Positions 8,598 through 18,944 of a stretch of 64,000 nt of DNA are shown piece after piece. Each line of letters opens with the position of its first letter. Within the stretch, counting starts at the first letter, position 1. The DNA comes from SAR92 clade bacterium H231 (GTDB taxonomy: Bacteria > Pseudomonadota > Gammaproteobacteria > Pseudomonadales > Porticoccaceae). The notes under the pieces were generated by a model. The model had not been told where the DNA came from, searched no databases, and was given only the letters and a program-made list of their open reading frames with translations. Location of the stretch: assembly GCA_025153775.1 (NCBI GenBank), contig JAOALC010000002.1, positions 496,001 to 560,000 on the forward strand, read 5' to 3'. Both the position numbers and the translations under genes were made by a program.

Positions 8598-9527
8598 CTA
8601 TTCGGCAACCGGCGCCAGCCAGTCCCGATACTTGTCACTTTTGCCGCGCACCAGATCAAAATAAGCGGCTTGCAAAGTGGTTGCCACAGGCCCGCGCTTT
8701 CCAGTACCAATAATGCGACTGTCGTATTCACGAATAGGCACTACCTCTGCTGCTGTGCCTGTGAAAAATGCCTCGTCGGCAATATAGACTTCATCGCGGG
8801 AAATACGCTTCTCACGCACTTCTATGCCATGGTCTGCAGCCAGTTTAAATACGGTGTCTCTGGTTAAACCATCAAGACAGGAGGTCAGGTCCGGCGTATA
8901 GATAACGCCGTCGCGCACCATAAAGAAGTTCTCCGCACTACCCTCGGATACATAGCCTTCTGGGTCGAGCATAATGGCTTCGTCGCAGCCTGAGTCCAGC
9001 GCCTCTCTCAGTGCCAGCATGGAATTAACATAGTTACCGCTTGCCTTGGCTTTTACCATGGTGATATTCACATGGTGTCTGGTGTAGGAGGCGGTGCGTA
9101 CTTTTAGCCCTGCCTCTAAAGTCTCGGGCGACATATAGGAGGGCCAGTCCCAGGCGGCTATGCCCACATGCACTTTCAGCCCCTCAGCGCGCAGACCCAT
9201 ACCTTCTGAACCCAAAAATACCAGAGGACGAATATAGGCAGCATCTAGGTTGTTGTCGCGAATCACCTGGCGGTGGGCAGCGCAGATTTCTTCCTGGGTA
9301 AAAGGAATCTGCATATGCAGAATTTTGGCCGAGTTAAACAGGCGTTTAATATGGTCTTCTAACCGAAAAATACAGGTGCCAGCACTGGCCGTCTCGTAGG
9401 CGCGAATACCTTCGAAGACTGCATTTCCATAGTGCAGTGAAGAGGTCAGAAAATGCGTCTGCGCATCTCGCCAATCCACCATTTTTCCGTCCATCCAAAT
9501 AAAACCATCGCGGTCTGAAAACGACAT
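8598..9527 (-). CDS. ilvE: Branched-chain amino acid aminotransferase
   Basis: A 309-residue fold-type IV PLP transaminase that performs the last step of valine, leucine and isoleucine synthesis with glutamate as amino donor. The PLP lysine is K161 in KAKASGNYVNS. Further signatures are GNAVFEGIRAY near the N-terminus, EGSAENFF and the phosphate-binding FFTGTAAEVVPI. Length is normal for the family. It lies 20 bases after glnE on the same strand, a pairing seen in related gammaproteobacteria. Confidence 0.96.
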   Translation of the reverse strand: MSFSDRDGFIWMDGKMVDWRDAQTHFLTSSLHYGNAVFEGIRAYETASAGTCIFRLEDHIKRLFNSAKILHMQIPFTQEEICAAHRQVIRDNNLDAAYIRPLVFLGSEGMGLRAEGLKVHVGIAAWDWPSYMSPETLEAGLKVRTASYTRHHVNITMVKAKASGNYVNSMLALREALDSGCDEAIMLDPEGYVSEGSAENFFMVRDGVIYTPDLTSCLDGLTRDTVFKLAADHGIEVREKRISRDEVYIADEAFFTGTAAEVVPIREYDSRIIGTGKRGPVATTLQAAYFDLVRGKSDKYRDWLAPVAE

Positions 9528-9547
9528 CGACCTGTTCCTCTCTATAA

Positions 9548-12442
9548 TTAACTTTTAAACAATTTTCGCCACTGTTGAGCCACATGTTCTCGCTCCACCA
9601 CAAACTCTGACAATGCTATTTCAGCCAGCTGATTGTGCAGCTGGGCGCGATGCCCTGCGGAACGGAATCTCTTGTAGGCGTCTATCAACCTGAGTGCGTC
9701 CTGTTCTGAGAACAGCCCGCATTGAGCCAGAGACTCCAGAATGCGGATGGTATCACTCCAGCGGACTAGCTGGGGATGGTCATGGGACCAAGCCAGAACT
9801 GCAAATTGAACCATAAATTCAATATCGACGATACCTCCACTGCCTTGCTTCAGGGAGAATTTGCCATCTTTCGCGTCTTTACCCAGATGTTTGCGCATTT
9901 TTTCACGCATTTCCCTGACCTCAGCGCTCAGTAGTTGCGTGTCGCGTTTTTGCTGCAGGGTGTTTTTACGCACCAATTCATAGGCTGCTGCCAGTTCAGT
10001 ATCTCCAGCCACTACACGAGAGCGCACCAGGGCCTGATGCTCCCAGGTCCAGGCGTCCTCGCGCTGATACTTTTCAAAGGCGGCGAGGCTGGACACCAGC
10101 ATCCCGGAATTGCCCGAGGGGCGCAGACGCATATCTATCTCGTAGGCCATACCTGAGGCTGTAGACGTAGCTAACAAATGAATAATACGCTGACCCAGGC
10201 GCATAAAAAATGTGCTGCTATCTATGCTGCGAGGGCCATCGGTTTGGCGTCTGGGATCGCCACTGTGTAAAAATACCAGGTCTAAATCTGATTTGTAGCC
10301 CATCTCGATGCCGCCCATTTTACCATAGGCCACAACAATAAAACCTGGGGTGTGGCTGTTGGTTGCACCAGCTGTTATCAATGCAGGTAATCCATGGCTG
10401 GCCACCAGCTGATCCCAGGCTATATTGACCACATGCTCCACCACTGCCTCGGCAATCCAGGTGAGGTAGTCGCTAACCTGCATTAGGGGCAGTATATCTG
10501 TGACTTCACAGGCTGCGACGCGCAGGGCGTAAGACCGACAAAAATAGCGAATCACCTCCATCTGCTGCTCCATATCATCACTGGCAATGCGCATGGTTTG
10601 CTGGCGCAGTTGGTCGCGAAGAAGCTGCTTGTCAGGAGCTGTATACAATGTACGCGAGTCGAGCAGCTCATCGAGCAGTGCCGGGTAGGCCACCAACTCA
10701 TCGGCAATCCAGCTGCTGCGCTCGCAGAGTATGCATAGCTGCTGCAGTGCCTGGCTGTTTTCTACCAGCAGTGCCAGATAGGCGCTGCGGCGCAGTATCC
10801 GCTGCACAAGGCCCAGTACGCGCAAAAACGTTTGCTGATTGTTTTCGAGATCGGCGCAGGCCTCCAGCAACCTTGGCATCAGACTCTCCAGGCGGGTGCG
10901 CGGCAGGTTTGCCAGTGCCTGAACTGCGCGGCTCTGGTAGAAATCATCCAGCACAGCTGCCAGCTCCTGGGGCTGCTGATAGCTCAGCTTATGCAGATAG
11001 GGCAGTATGTCTGAGGAGCGCAAGTCGGTGGACCAGGACTGTTCAGGACGTAACTCTGAATTGGGGTCGGCAGTCTCAGCAGAATCAGAAATAATCGCCT
11101 TAAAGCTATTGCTCACCTGGTGTCGATGAGACTGCAACTGCTCATAGAACTGCTGCCAATCACTTTGCTCCATGAGCCGCGCCAGCCGCTGCTGACCTAA
11201 ATCGTCAATCGGTAGCCGCTGAGTTTGTTTGTCGGCCATACCCTGTAAGGCATGTTCAGTATTGCGCAGAAACTCATAGGCGCTCCATAGACTCTGTTGC
11301 TCCGCCCTGTCCAGTACATTGTCCTCAGCCAGCTGGTTTAACACCTGATACAGAGACTGGGTCTGTAGCCGTTTATTGCGGCCACCGCGAATAAGCTGGA
11401 AGGTCTGGGCGATAAATTCAACCTCGCGAATACCTCCTGAGCCTAGCTTGATATTGTCCTGCATACCTTTGCGGCTAACTTCGCGGTTGATGCTGCGCTT
11501 GGTCTCGCGCAGAGATTCAATGGCGCCGAAATCCAAATATTTGCGGTAGGTAAAGGGCTGCAGCATTTGCTGCAGGGCTTGGGCCTCAGCTGGGTCTCCA
11601 CTTACCACCCGAGCTTTGACCATGGCGTAGCGCTCCCAGTCGCGACCCTGAGACAGGTAGTATTCCTCCAGCGCATCGAAGTTAAGCACCAGAGCGCCAC
11701 TCTGACCATAGGGGCGCAGGCGCATATCCACCCGGAATACAAAGCCATCGGCAGTCTGTCGATCTAGGGCGGCGATCAGCTTCTGACCCAGACGAACGAA
11801 GAACTCTTGATTGGAGACTGATCTTCTGCCTCCCTGGGTCTCTCCGGACTCAGGGTAGACAAAAATTAGGTCTATATCCGAGGAAATATTTAACTCATAG
11901 GCGCCCATTTTACCCATGGCAATAACCAACAGCTGCTGCTCAGTGCCGCTGGATCGGCCTATGGGCGCGCCCAGTTCTTCTCTGGTAATAGGGTGCAGGT
12001 ACTTGAGGGCGATATTGATGCAAGCTTCGGCCAATAATGTGGTGTCTCTGGTGGTGCCGAGCATAGGGGTCTGGCGGCTAAAGTCGCGCCAGATAATACG
12101 CATCATCTCCCTGCGTCTAAACAGACGCAGCTCGCGCCCCAGATTGTCTTCGCAGCAGTTAGCCAGCTGCTCAATCCTAGCCTGCAGCCCGTCCATGTAG
12201 TCATTGTCGGAGTAGTTGCGCTGAAGATCACCGCTCTCCACCAGTTGCCGAAAGCTCTGGGGATCGGCGGCGGCCTGCTCAGCAACAAAGTCACTGCAGC
12301 CCCAGAGCAGCTTTAACTGGGCGTTAAAGTTATGATTTTCGAGTTGGCTGTGCAGCCACTGGGGATCTGGGTCGACCCTGAGATAATGTTCAAGATGACG
12401 CTGATAGGATTTCTCTAGTAATTCTAGTTGCTCTGTATTCAT
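9548..12442 (-). CDS. glnE: Bifunctional glutamine synthetase adenylyltransferase/adenylyl-removing enzyme
   Basis: A 964-residue GlnE that adenylylates and deadenylylates glutamine synthetase in response to PII and glutamine. Two nucleotidyltransferase modules are visible. The N-terminal deadenylylase has ISSDIDLIFVYPE (about residues 186-198), followed by GSGGIREVEFIAQ. The C-terminal adenylylase has YKSDLDLVFLHSGD, followed by QGSGGIVDIEFMVQ. A helical linker joins them. Full length for the family, with no frameshift. It sits between a GspE-type ATPase gene (21 bp upstream) and ilvE. Confidence 0.97.
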   Translation of the reverse strand: MNTEQLELLEKSYQRHLEHYLRVDPDPQWLHSQLENHNFNAQLKLLWGCSDFVAEQAAADPQSFRQLVESGDLQRNYSDNDYMDGLQARIEQLANCCEDNLGRELRLFRRREMMRIIWRDFSRQTPMLGTTRDTTLLAEACINIALKYLHPITREELGAPIGRSSGTEQQLLVIAMGKMGAYELNISSDIDLIFVYPESGETQGGRRSVSNQEFFVRLGQKLIAALDRQTADGFVFRVDMRLRPYGQSGALVLNFDALEEYYLSQGRDWERYAMVKARVVSGDPAEAQALQQMLQPFTYRKYLDFGAIESLRETKRSINREVSRKGMQDNIKLGSGGIREVEFIAQTFQLIRGGRNKRLQTQSLYQVLNQLAEDNVLDRAEQQSLWSAYEFLRNTEHALQGMADKQTQRLPIDDLGQQRLARLMEQSDWQQFYEQLQSHRHQVSNSFKAIISDSAETADPNSELRPEQSWSTDLRSSDILPYLHKLSYQQPQELAAVLDDFYQSRAVQALANLPRTRLESLMPRLLEACADLENNQQTFLRVLGLVQRILRRSAYLALLVENSQALQQLCILCERSSWIADELVAYPALLDELLDSRTLYTAPDKQLLRDQLRQQTMRIASDDMEQQMEVIRYFCRSYALRVAACEVTDILPLMQVSDYLTWIAEAVVEHVVNIAWDQLVASHGLPALITAGATNSHTPGFIVVAYGKMGGIEMGYKSDLDLVFLHSGDPRRQTDGPRSIDSSTFFMRLGQRIIHLLATSTASGMAYEIDMRLRPSGNSGMLVSSLAAFEKYQREDAWTWEHQALVRSRVVAGDTELAAAYELVRKNTLQQKRDTQLLSAEVREMREKMRKHLGKDAKDGKFSLKQGSGGIVDIEFMVQFAVLAWSHDHPQLVRWSDTIRILESLAQCGLFSEQDALRLIDAYKRFRSAGHRAQLHNQLAEIALSEFVVEREHVAQQWRKLFKS

Positions 12443-12463
12443 CGTCTCTTTGCTATGGTTGAT

Positions 12464-14230
12464 TTAACTCTCAGGTTCGGGCGTCACACGCATTACCTCC
12501 TCAATCGACGTAATACCTTTGATAACCTTTTCCGCGCCAGCTAGGCGCAGCGGCACCATGCCTATTTTAACCGCTGTTGCACGCAGAGATTGTATATCGC
12601 TGTTGGCGCCAATAGTTTTTATTAGTGGCTTGCTGAGGGGCATTATTTCATAAACACCCTGTCTACCTGAATAGCCGGTATTGCGACATTCCAAACAGCC
12701 CCCTGGTTGGTATATTTTGCTTGGCATTGGTAGTTGATGGGACTGCACCAGTTCCTGCCAGGCCTGTTGCTCTGGAGCCACTTCTACGCGGCAACTCACA
12801 CAGAGGGTACGCAGCAGGCGCTGGGCCATAATTCCATTGACCGTTGCCTTGAGCAGATGGGCCGGTATGCCCAGATCCAGCAGCCGGCTTATGGCGGTGG
12901 GGGCATCATTGGTATGCAGAGTGGATAGCACTAGATGCCCGGTCAGCGCGGCCTGGACCGCCATCTCGGCGGTCTCGCGATCACGTATTTCACCCACCAT
13001 AATAATATCCGGATCCTGGCGCATCAGGGTGCGAATACCTGCGGCAAAATTAAAGTCTATAGCAGGTTGTATCTGACTCTGGTTAAACGCATCGACCACC
13101 ATTTCGATGGGGTCCTCAATAGTACTCACATTGACGGTTTCCTCAGCCAGGCTCTTTAATGTGGAATACAGGGTAGTGGTCTTACCTGAACCGGTGGGGC
13201 CTGTGACCAGCACAATCCCATGGGAGCGCAGAGTCATAGCTCGCCAGTGGATATAGTCCTGATCCACCAGACCCAGCTGAGTAAAGTTGCGCAGCAATAC
13301 CTCTGGATCAAATATGCGCATCACCAGTTTCTCTCCAAAGGCGGTGGGCATGGTAGACAGCCGCAGCTCGACCTCGTTGCCATTGGGCGCTACAGTTTTA
13401 ATGCGGCCATCCTGGGGGCGGCGCTTTTCCGCTAAGTCCATGCGCCCAAGAATCTTTAGACGGCTGACCATAGCAGTCATTACATTGTCGGGCAGCTCGT
13501 ACACCAGATGGAGAATACCGTCGATACGAAAGCGTGCCTTGCCCTTGTCTCGGCGGGGCTCCAGATGAATATCGCTGGCCCGCTGCTCAAAGGCATACTG
13601 CAACAGCCAGTCGACAATATTGACTATGTGTTGGTCCTGGGCATCCGCATTCTTTAATCCGCCCACCTCGAGCAGCTGCTCAAAGTCGGCCATCTGAACG
13701 CCGGTCTTGGCCGAGCCAGCACCAAACACAGACTTGGCCAGTGAATAGAACTCCAGGCTATATTTTTTGATCTCCTGGGGCTTGGCGAGCACTGGGCGCA
13801 CGGTTTTTTTCGAGGTCTGCTCCAGGCTTTCAATCCAGCTGAGATCAAAAGGCTCCGAGGTGGCAACCACCAGCTCAGTGGGATGAACCTGTATACAGAG
13901 AATGCCGTAGCGCTGGGCATAGGCAAAGGACATCTCTGCGGTAACCACCGGAACATTGATCTTTAACGGGTCAAGAACAACAAACTCTAACTCAACCTTG
14001 GTCGCCAACCACTGACAGAGCACCACAATACCCAGCGACTCGCTGGTTTGTGCATGGCTGCACTGTCTGGCGGCGATAATATCCAAGGGATGCAACTGGG
14101 CCTCATCTGCACTGCGCTGCTTGGCGGCAATACTGGTGGCATCGGCCTGAGTTAACAGCCCGTCACGGACTAATTCCTTGAGTAGCCAGCCAAGATGCAG
14201 CCTTTCGCCGCGAGTTTTGAGTTGATGCAT
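12464..14230 (-). CDS. Orphan GspE/PilB-family secretion ATPase
   Basis: A 588-residue type II secretion/type IV pilus assembly ATPase. The N-terminus carries an MshEN/T2SSE_N-like region (about residues 1-160). The ATPase core has Walker A GPTGSGKTTTLYS, an Asp box (TIEDPIE), Walker B (DIIMVGEIRD) and a His box (LTGHLVLSTLHTND). The zinc tetracysteine element is CVSC ... CLECRNTGYSGR. GGAG precedes the ATG. No other gsp or pil genes are in the window, so the partner machine is encoded elsewhere. It could be a T2SS ATPase, an MSHA-type ATPase or a stand-alone regulator. Confidence 0.88.
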   Translation of the reverse strand: MHQLKTRGERLHLGWLLKELVRDGLLTQADATSIAAKQRSADEAQLHPLDIIAARQCSHAQTSESLGIVVLCQWLATKVELEFVVLDPLKINVPVVTAEMSFAYAQRYGILCIQVHPTELVVATSEPFDLSWIESLEQTSKKTVRPVLAKPQEIKKYSLEFYSLAKSVFGAGSAKTGVQMADFEQLLEVGGLKNADAQDQHIVNIVDWLLQYAFEQRASDIHLEPRRDKGKARFRIDGILHLVYELPDNVMTAMVSRLKILGRMDLAEKRRPQDGRIKTVAPNGNEVELRLSTMPTAFGEKLVMRIFDPEVLLRNFTQLGLVDQDYIHWRAMTLRSHGIVLVTGPTGSGKTTTLYSTLKSLAEETVNVSTIEDPIEMVVDAFNQSQIQPAIDFNFAAGIRTLMRQDPDIIMVGEIRDRETAEMAVQAALTGHLVLSTLHTNDAPTAISRLLDLGIPAHLLKATVNGIMAQRLLRTLCVSCRVEVAPEQQAWQELVQSHQLPMPSKIYQPGGCLECRNTGYSGRQGVYEIMPLSKPLIKTIGANSDIQSLRATAVKIGMVPLRLAGAEKVIKGITSIEEVMRVTPEPES

Positions 14231-14328
14231 AGTTGATCTCCATTTGTATCACTGTCCTTTAACATTAGTATGAATCAGCGCTATCCGCCCAGCATCCGTA
14301 ACTCCAAGGCTGTATACCGGCCGGCTCA

Positions 14329-14337
14329 TGCTATAAT
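14329..14337 (+). promoter_or_regulatory. Extended -10 promoter giving a leaderless argA transcript
   Basis: TGCTATAAT (14329-14337) is a perfect extended -10 element. It ends only 6 bases before the argA ATG at 14344, so the expected start of transcription falls on or next to the start codon. No good -35 is present at 17-bp spacing and no ribosome site precedes the ATG (only CGCGGA). A leaderless mRNA is therefore the simplest reading. If argA really started further downstream this would change, but the N-terminus aligns well with ArgA. Confidence 0.6.
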
Positions 14338-14343
14338 CGCGGA

Positions 14344-15648
14344 ATGAAATCAAACGGCTATGTAGAGTTCTTTCGCCAGACCTCACCCTATATCCATGCC
14401 CACAGAGGCAAGACCTTTGTCATTGCATTTGGCGGTGATGCGGTTTTGCATGGCAACTTCCACAGTACTGTGCACGATATAGCCCTGCTGCAGAGTCTGG
14501 GTATTCGCGTGGTTTTAGTGCACGGTGCGCGCCCGCAGACCGAGCAGCGCATTGCCCTGAGTGGTCTTGAAAGCGAATTTAGCCATGGTTTGCGAGTTAC
14601 CCATAGCCATGCCATACAGTGTGTCAAAGAAGCGGTGGGAGCCACCAGGCTGCAGATCGAATCGGAGCTGTCGATGGGCCTGCCTAATTCGCCTATGCAT
14701 GGCGCAGCTATCCGAGTTATAGGCGGCAACTTTATTACCGCCAAACCTGTAGGCGTGCGCGATGGTATCGACTTCCAGCGCACCGGCGAAGTCCGTCGCG
14801 TCGATGGCGTGGCGATTGATTCCCAGCTACAGCAGGGCTCTCTGGTATTGATTTCACCTATTGGTTTCTCACCCACAGGCGAAGCCTTTAATCTCAGCTA
14901 TCAGGATTTAGCCTCGCAGGTTGCGGTGGCACTGAATGCCGAAAAACTGATTCTTATCAATCAGGCCAGAGGCGTTGTGCGAGATAACAGCCTGGTGCGC
15001 GCCCTGTCACTGCCGGAACTCGAAAGCATCAGGCAGGCGTCTACCGATGATGCCGAACAGCAGATGTTGGGCGCGGCCTATCAGGCCTGTGGCAACGGCG
15101 TCGATAGGGTGCATCTGGTGAGTTGCGCCGAAGATGGCAGCTTGCTGACAGAATTATTTACCCGCGATGGCAGCGGCACTCTGGTGATGAAAGATCACTC
15201 AGAAGTCATTCGCCCAGCGACCATTGATGATGTGGGCGGCATTATTGAACTGATAGCACCACTGGAAGAACAGCAGGTGCTGGTTAAACGCTCCCGCGAG
15301 TTACTGGAAACTGAGATTTCTCGCTTTATGCTGGTAGTGCATCCAGAGGGTGTGCTGTTAGGCTGTGCCGCACTCTATCCAACCGCAGATAATCATGTGG
15401 GCGAGCTGGCCTGTGTGGCCACTCACCCGGAGTTTCATGATCAGGGTATAGCAACCAGGCTCTTTGATACCATTGTGCAGGATGCCAAAAAGAAGGGTTT
15501 AACCCAGCTATTTGTACTTACTACCCAAACCGCTCACTGGTTTTTGGAGCGAGGCTTTGTGGAAGCGCAGGTCGCCGACCTTCCCGCGCAAAAACAGTCT
15601 CTGTATAATTATCAGCGCAACTCAAGAATTTTTAGCAAAGCTATTTAA
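14344..15648 (+). CDS. argA: N-acetylglutamate synthase
   Basis: A 434-residue ArgA catalysing acetyl-CoA plus glutamate to N-acetylglutamate, the first step of arginine synthesis. An N-terminal amino-acid-kinase-like domain ([27 protein letters not shown]) binds arginine for feedback inhibition in this family. The C-terminal GNAT domain has [18 protein letters not shown] (acetyl-CoA site). It is divergent from the GspE-type gene and 13 bp ahead of ilvD. argB lies 24 kb away in the same window. Confidence 0.96.
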   Translation: MKSNGYVEFFRQTSPYIHAHRGKTFVIAFGGDAVLHGNFHSTVHDIALLQSLGIRVVLVHGARPQTEQRIALSGLESEFSHGLRVTHSHAIQCVKEAVGATRLQIESELSMGLPNSPMHGAAIRVIGGNFITAKPVGVRDGIDFQRTGEVRRVDGVAIDSQLQQGSLVLISPIGFSPTGEAFNLSYQDLASQVAVALNAEKLILINQARGVVRDNSLVRALSLPELESIRQASTDDAEQQMLGAAYQACGNGVDRVHLVSCAEDGSLLTELFTRDGSGTLVMKDHSEVIRPATIDDVGGIIELIAPLEEQQVLVKRSRELLETEISRFMLVVHPEGVLLGCAALYPTADNHVGELACVATHPEFHDQGIATRLFDTIVQDAKKKGLTQLFVLTTQTAHWFLERGFVEAQVADLPAQKQSLYNYQRNSRIFSKAI

Positions 15649-15661
15649 CAAGAGAATCACC

Positions 15662-17497
15662 ATGCCCAAGTATCGCTCTCACACTACAACCCAAGGTCGC
15701 AACATGGCCGGCGCCCGTGCCCTATGGCGCGCCACGGGCATGAAAGACGACGACTTTAACAAGCCGATGATTGCCATTGCCAACTCCTACACCCAGTTTG
15801 TGCCCGGCCATGTGCATCTAAAAGATATGGGTGACCTGGTTGCAGCTGAGATTGCCAAAGTGGGCGGTATTGCCCGGGAGTTTCATACTATTGCGGTGGA
15901 TGACGGCATTGCCATGGGCCACGACGGTATGCTCTATTCTCTGCCATCGCGGGATATTATCGCTGACTCTGTGGAATATATGGTCAATGCCCACTGTGCC
16001 GATGCACTGGTATGTATTTCCAACTGCGACAAGATTACTCCCGGAATGTTAATGGCGGCTATGCGCCTTAATATCCCGGTTATCTTCGTCTCCGGTGGCC
16101 CCATGGAAGCAGGCAAGACAAAGCTGGCCGATCATAAGCTTGATCTGGTGGATGCTATGGTGATTGCGGTAGACGATAAAGCCAGTGACGAGAAAGTCGC
16201 CGAATACGAGCGCTCGGCCTGTCCTACCTGTGGGTCTTGCTCCGGGATGTTTACCGCCAACTCAATGAACTGCCTAACTGAGGCCCTGGGTCTTTCACTG
16301 CCTGGCAATGGCACCGTCCTGGCAACTCATTCCGATCGCCGCGAGCTATTTCAGGAAGCGGGCCGCACTATAGTCAAGATGGCCCGCCAGCATTATGAGC
16401 AGGATGACTACTCTGTGCTGCCGCGCTCAATCGCCAACTTTAAGGCCTTTGAAAACGCTATGACATTGGATATCTGCATGGGCGGATCAACCAATACTAT
16501 TCTGCATCTGCTGGCTGCGGTTCAGGAAGCCGGCATCGAATTTGATATGGCGGATATTGATCGCCTGTCGCGGGTGGTGCCGCAGCTGTGCAAAGTGGCC
16601 CCCAGTACGCCAGAGTACCATGTTGAAGATGTGCACCGCGCCGGTGGCATTATGGGTATTCTCGCTGAGTTGAATCGCGCCGGGTTAATTCATGGCGATC
16701 TGCCAACCGTACATTCGTCCAGTCTGCAAGAGGCATTGGATAAATGGGATATTGTCAGCGGCCATGTTAGCGAAGAGGTTAAGACTTTTTATAAGGCAGG
16801 TCCTGCGGGCATACCCACCCAGACTGCCTTTAGCCAGAGTACCAGATGGCCCTCTCTGGATGCAGATCGCGAGCACGGCTGTATTCGCAATCTTGAGAAT
16901 GCCTTCAGTCTAGAGGGTGGGCTTGCGGTATTAACCGGCAATCTGGCGCCAGATGGCTGTGTGGTCAAAACCTCTGGTGTGGATGAGTCGATCCATGTCT
17001 TTGAGGGACCTGCATTTATCACTGAAAGTCAGGACGAGGCCGTAGCCTGCATTCTCAATGATCAGGTCAAAGCCGGTGATGTAGTGATTGTTCGCTACGA
17101 GGGCCCGCGCGGCGGACCAGGCATGCAGGAGATGCTCTATCCGACCAGCTATATTAAATCCAAGGATCTGGGCAAGGCCTGTGCTCTTATTACTGATGGC
17201 CGCTTCTCTGGAGGCACCTCTGGGCTATCCATTGGACATGTTTCACCAGAGGCCGGGGCTGGCGGCAATATTGGCCTGGTGCGCCCGGGCGATACCATCC
17301 GCATTGATATTCCCGCACGCAGCATAGATGTACTGATCTCTGACGCAGAGCTTGAGGCTCGCCGTGCAGAGCAGGATAAGCTGGGCTGGAAGCCGGTTGA
17401 AGATCGCCCGCGCAAGGTAACCGCATCACTTAGAGCCTATGCCAAGCTGGCCACCAGTGCCGACAAAGGTGCAGTGCGAGATTTATCTCAGCTTTAA
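15662..17497 (+). CDS. ilvD: Dihydroxy-acid dehydratase
   Basis: A 611-residue iron-sulfur dehydratase acting at the third step of branched-chain amino acid synthesis. The start is the ATG at 15662 ([20 protein letters not shown]), which matches the family. An open frame from 15512 only extends back through argA. Cluster cysteines are visible in [13 protein letters not shown] and [16 protein letters not shown], with a further block [19 protein letters not shown] near the C-terminus. It probably shares the argA transcript and ends at a strong terminator. Confidence 0.97.
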   Translation: MPKYRSHTTTQGRNMAGARALWRATGMKDDDFNKPMIAIANSYTQFVPGHVHLKDMGDLVAAEIAKVGGIAREFHTIAVDDGIAMGHDGMLYSLPSRDIIADSVEYMVNAHCADALVCISNCDKITPGMLMAAMRLNIPVIFVSGGPMEAGKTKLADHKLDLVDAMVIAVDDKASDEKVAEYERSACPTCGSCSGMFTANSMNCLTEALGLSLPGNGTVLATHSDRRELFQEAGRTIVKMARQHYEQDDYSVLPRSIANFKAFENAMTLDICMGGSTNTILHLLAAVQEAGIEFDMADIDRLSRVVPQLCKVAPSTPEYHVEDVHRAGGIMGILAELNRAGLIHGDLPTVHSSSLQEALDKWDIVSGHVSEEVKTFYKAGPAGIPTQTAFSQSTRWPSLDADREHGCIRNLENAFSLEGGLAVLTGNLAPDGCVVKTSGVDESIHVFEGPAFITESQDEAVACILNDQVKAGDVVIVRYEGPRGGPGMQEMLYPTSYIKSKDLGKACALITDGRFSGGTSGLSIGHVSPEAGAGGNIGLVRPGDTIRIDIPARSIDVLISDAELEARRAEQDKLGWKPVEDRPRKVTASLRAYAKLATSADKGAVRDLSQL

Positions 17498-17520
17498 AAC
17501 CCTGAGCTAATCTGTCAGAC

Positions 17521-17564
17521 AAAAAAAAAAGCCCAGCATAATAATGCTGGGCTTTTTTTTTTTT
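17521..17564. terminator. Bidirectional intrinsic terminator between ilvD and the TonB operon
   Basis: A 9-bp perfect stem, GCCCAGCAT (17531-17539) with ATGCTGGGC (17544-17552), and an AATA loop. It is flanked by ten A on the left and twelve T on the right, so it can end transcription from both convergent units. Confidence 0.93.
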
Positions 17565-17570
17565 GAGCGC

Positions 17571-18935
17571 TTAAGCCTTACTGCAGCTTGGTACCTTGGC
17601 GCCCACATCGCGGAGCTTGCTAAGTCGAGTGCCCTCGGTATCCGCGTAGCGGATCCACTGCTGAGGATATTTCTTACTCTTCTTGTCTTTAGCCGCCTTG
17701 AGTGACTTTTGGAAAGCCTTGATCGCATCTTTATAACAGTGCAGATTGATCAGGGCATTACCCATCACCAGATAGTTTGCGTCTGGGCGTTTGACACCGC
17801 CCTTCTTCGCCGCCCGCTGAGATGCGCGATAAGCTTCTTTGTCGCGGCCCAGGTCCAGATAAATACCTGCCAGACGTGACTGCAAATTACCTGTGTCCGA
17901 GTACTTTGAAGCACTTTCCAGCGCATTGAGCGCTCGCTTCAGGTCTTTTGACTGATACCAGGCAGTACCCAGAACCTCGAGGTTCTTAGCATTGCGCTCA
18001 ATAATTTCGTCGTTGATACCCTTCTCGATAATTCGTGCTGCACGGTAGGGAACTTCAGCCCCCAGGAACATGTAGGCCATACTCATAACCTGGCTCTCTT
18101 TATCGAACTGGTTATTCATATACACCACTTCGGTGGCAACCAGGCGATCATCTTCACGCTCCAGCTCACCGTACATGCCGCCCAACTGCTTCCAGTAGCT
18201 CCACTTGGGATAGTGGGTTACCAGCTGCTCAAGAATACTGACAACACGCTTGTAATTGTTCTTCTCGTAGTAGAGAACACGCTGCAATCCCCACCAGCCC
18301 TCTTTAGGCAAAATGCCTTTGGACTCCACATCACTGATGGCAGCCTCAAGCATTTCTAGAGACTCGCTTTTGCGATCTAACTGGTAATAAATTTGCGCCA
18401 GTAATACCCGGGCATCATTACCAATAATGGTTGCTTCCTTCATCCAAGCCTCTAGCTCTTTCGCTGCCAGAGCGTATTGCTCTTCGACAGTGTAAAGCTG
18501 AGCCAGAGTATAGCGAGTGTCCAGACGCAGTTCCGGAGGAGTTCCGACACCGTTAATAACTTGACGGTAAGCGCGGATAGCCCCATTAAAATCATCCAGA
18601 GAATAGTAGACGTAGCCCTTAAACTTCCAGATCTGAGTCTGCTCGTAATCAGTCTTACAGGTCTTGGCACTGTTTTCGATATCGACCAACATGCGCAGGG
18701 ACTCAGCCCAGTTCTCTTCTTCCAGAACTACCTGTACCTTTTCCAGCCCCTTGGCACATTTGGCACCAACAGACTGACGCTGACGGGTCTTAACATCTTT
18801 ATACTTTGGCTCTTTCTTTTCCTCGGCAGCCACAGCACTGGTACTGAGTACCGACTGAGGGTCTGCGACTGTTACCATCAAAGGCAATAGGAAGGCAGCG
18901 CCAAATACAGCTAAGAATTTTGTGCTTTTAAACAT
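17571..18935 (-). CDS. TPR protein of the TtpC-type TonB operon
   Basis: A 454-residue periplasmic tetratricopeptide-repeat protein. A signal peptide-like N-terminus (MFKSTKFLAVFGAAFLLPL, ending near AVAAEEKK) is followed by repeats such as WKFKGYVYYSLDDFNGAIRA, LAQLYTVEEQYALAAKELEA and AGIYLDLGRDKEAYRASQRA. It is the last gene of the six-gene operon, 9 bp after tonB. Similar TPR genes accompany TonB2-type systems of Vibrio and relatives. A scaffold or assembly role is inferred. Confidence 0.88.
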   Translation of the reverse strand: MFKSTKFLAVFGAAFLLPLMVTVADPQSVLSTSAVAAEEKKEPKYKDVKTRQRQSVGAKCAKGLEKVQVVLEEENWAESLRMLVDIENSAKTCKTDYEQTQIWKFKGYVYYSLDDFNGAIRAYRQVINGVGTPPELRLDTRYTLAQLYTVEEQYALAAKELEAWMKEATIIGNDARVLLAQIYYQLDRKSESLEMLEAAISDVESKGILPKEGWWGLQRVLYYEKNNYKRVVSILEQLVTHYPKWSYWKQLGGMYGELEREDDRLVATEVVYMNNQFDKESQVMSMAYMFLGAEVPYRAARIIEKGINDEIIERNAKNLEVLGTAWYQSKDLKRALNALESASKYSDTGNLQSRLAGIYLDLGRDKEAYRASQRAAKKGGVKRPDANYLVMGNALINLHCYKDAIKAFQKSLKAAKDKKSKKYPQQWIRYADTEGTRLSKLRDVGAKVPSCSKA

Positions 18936-18944
18936 CTGATTCCC

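Noticed and set aside
10648-11094. A 148-codon rightward open frame inside glnE
   Set aside because: It is antisense to an intact, well-conserved gene, and its Arg/Pro/Cys-rich sequence is typical of a shadow frame.
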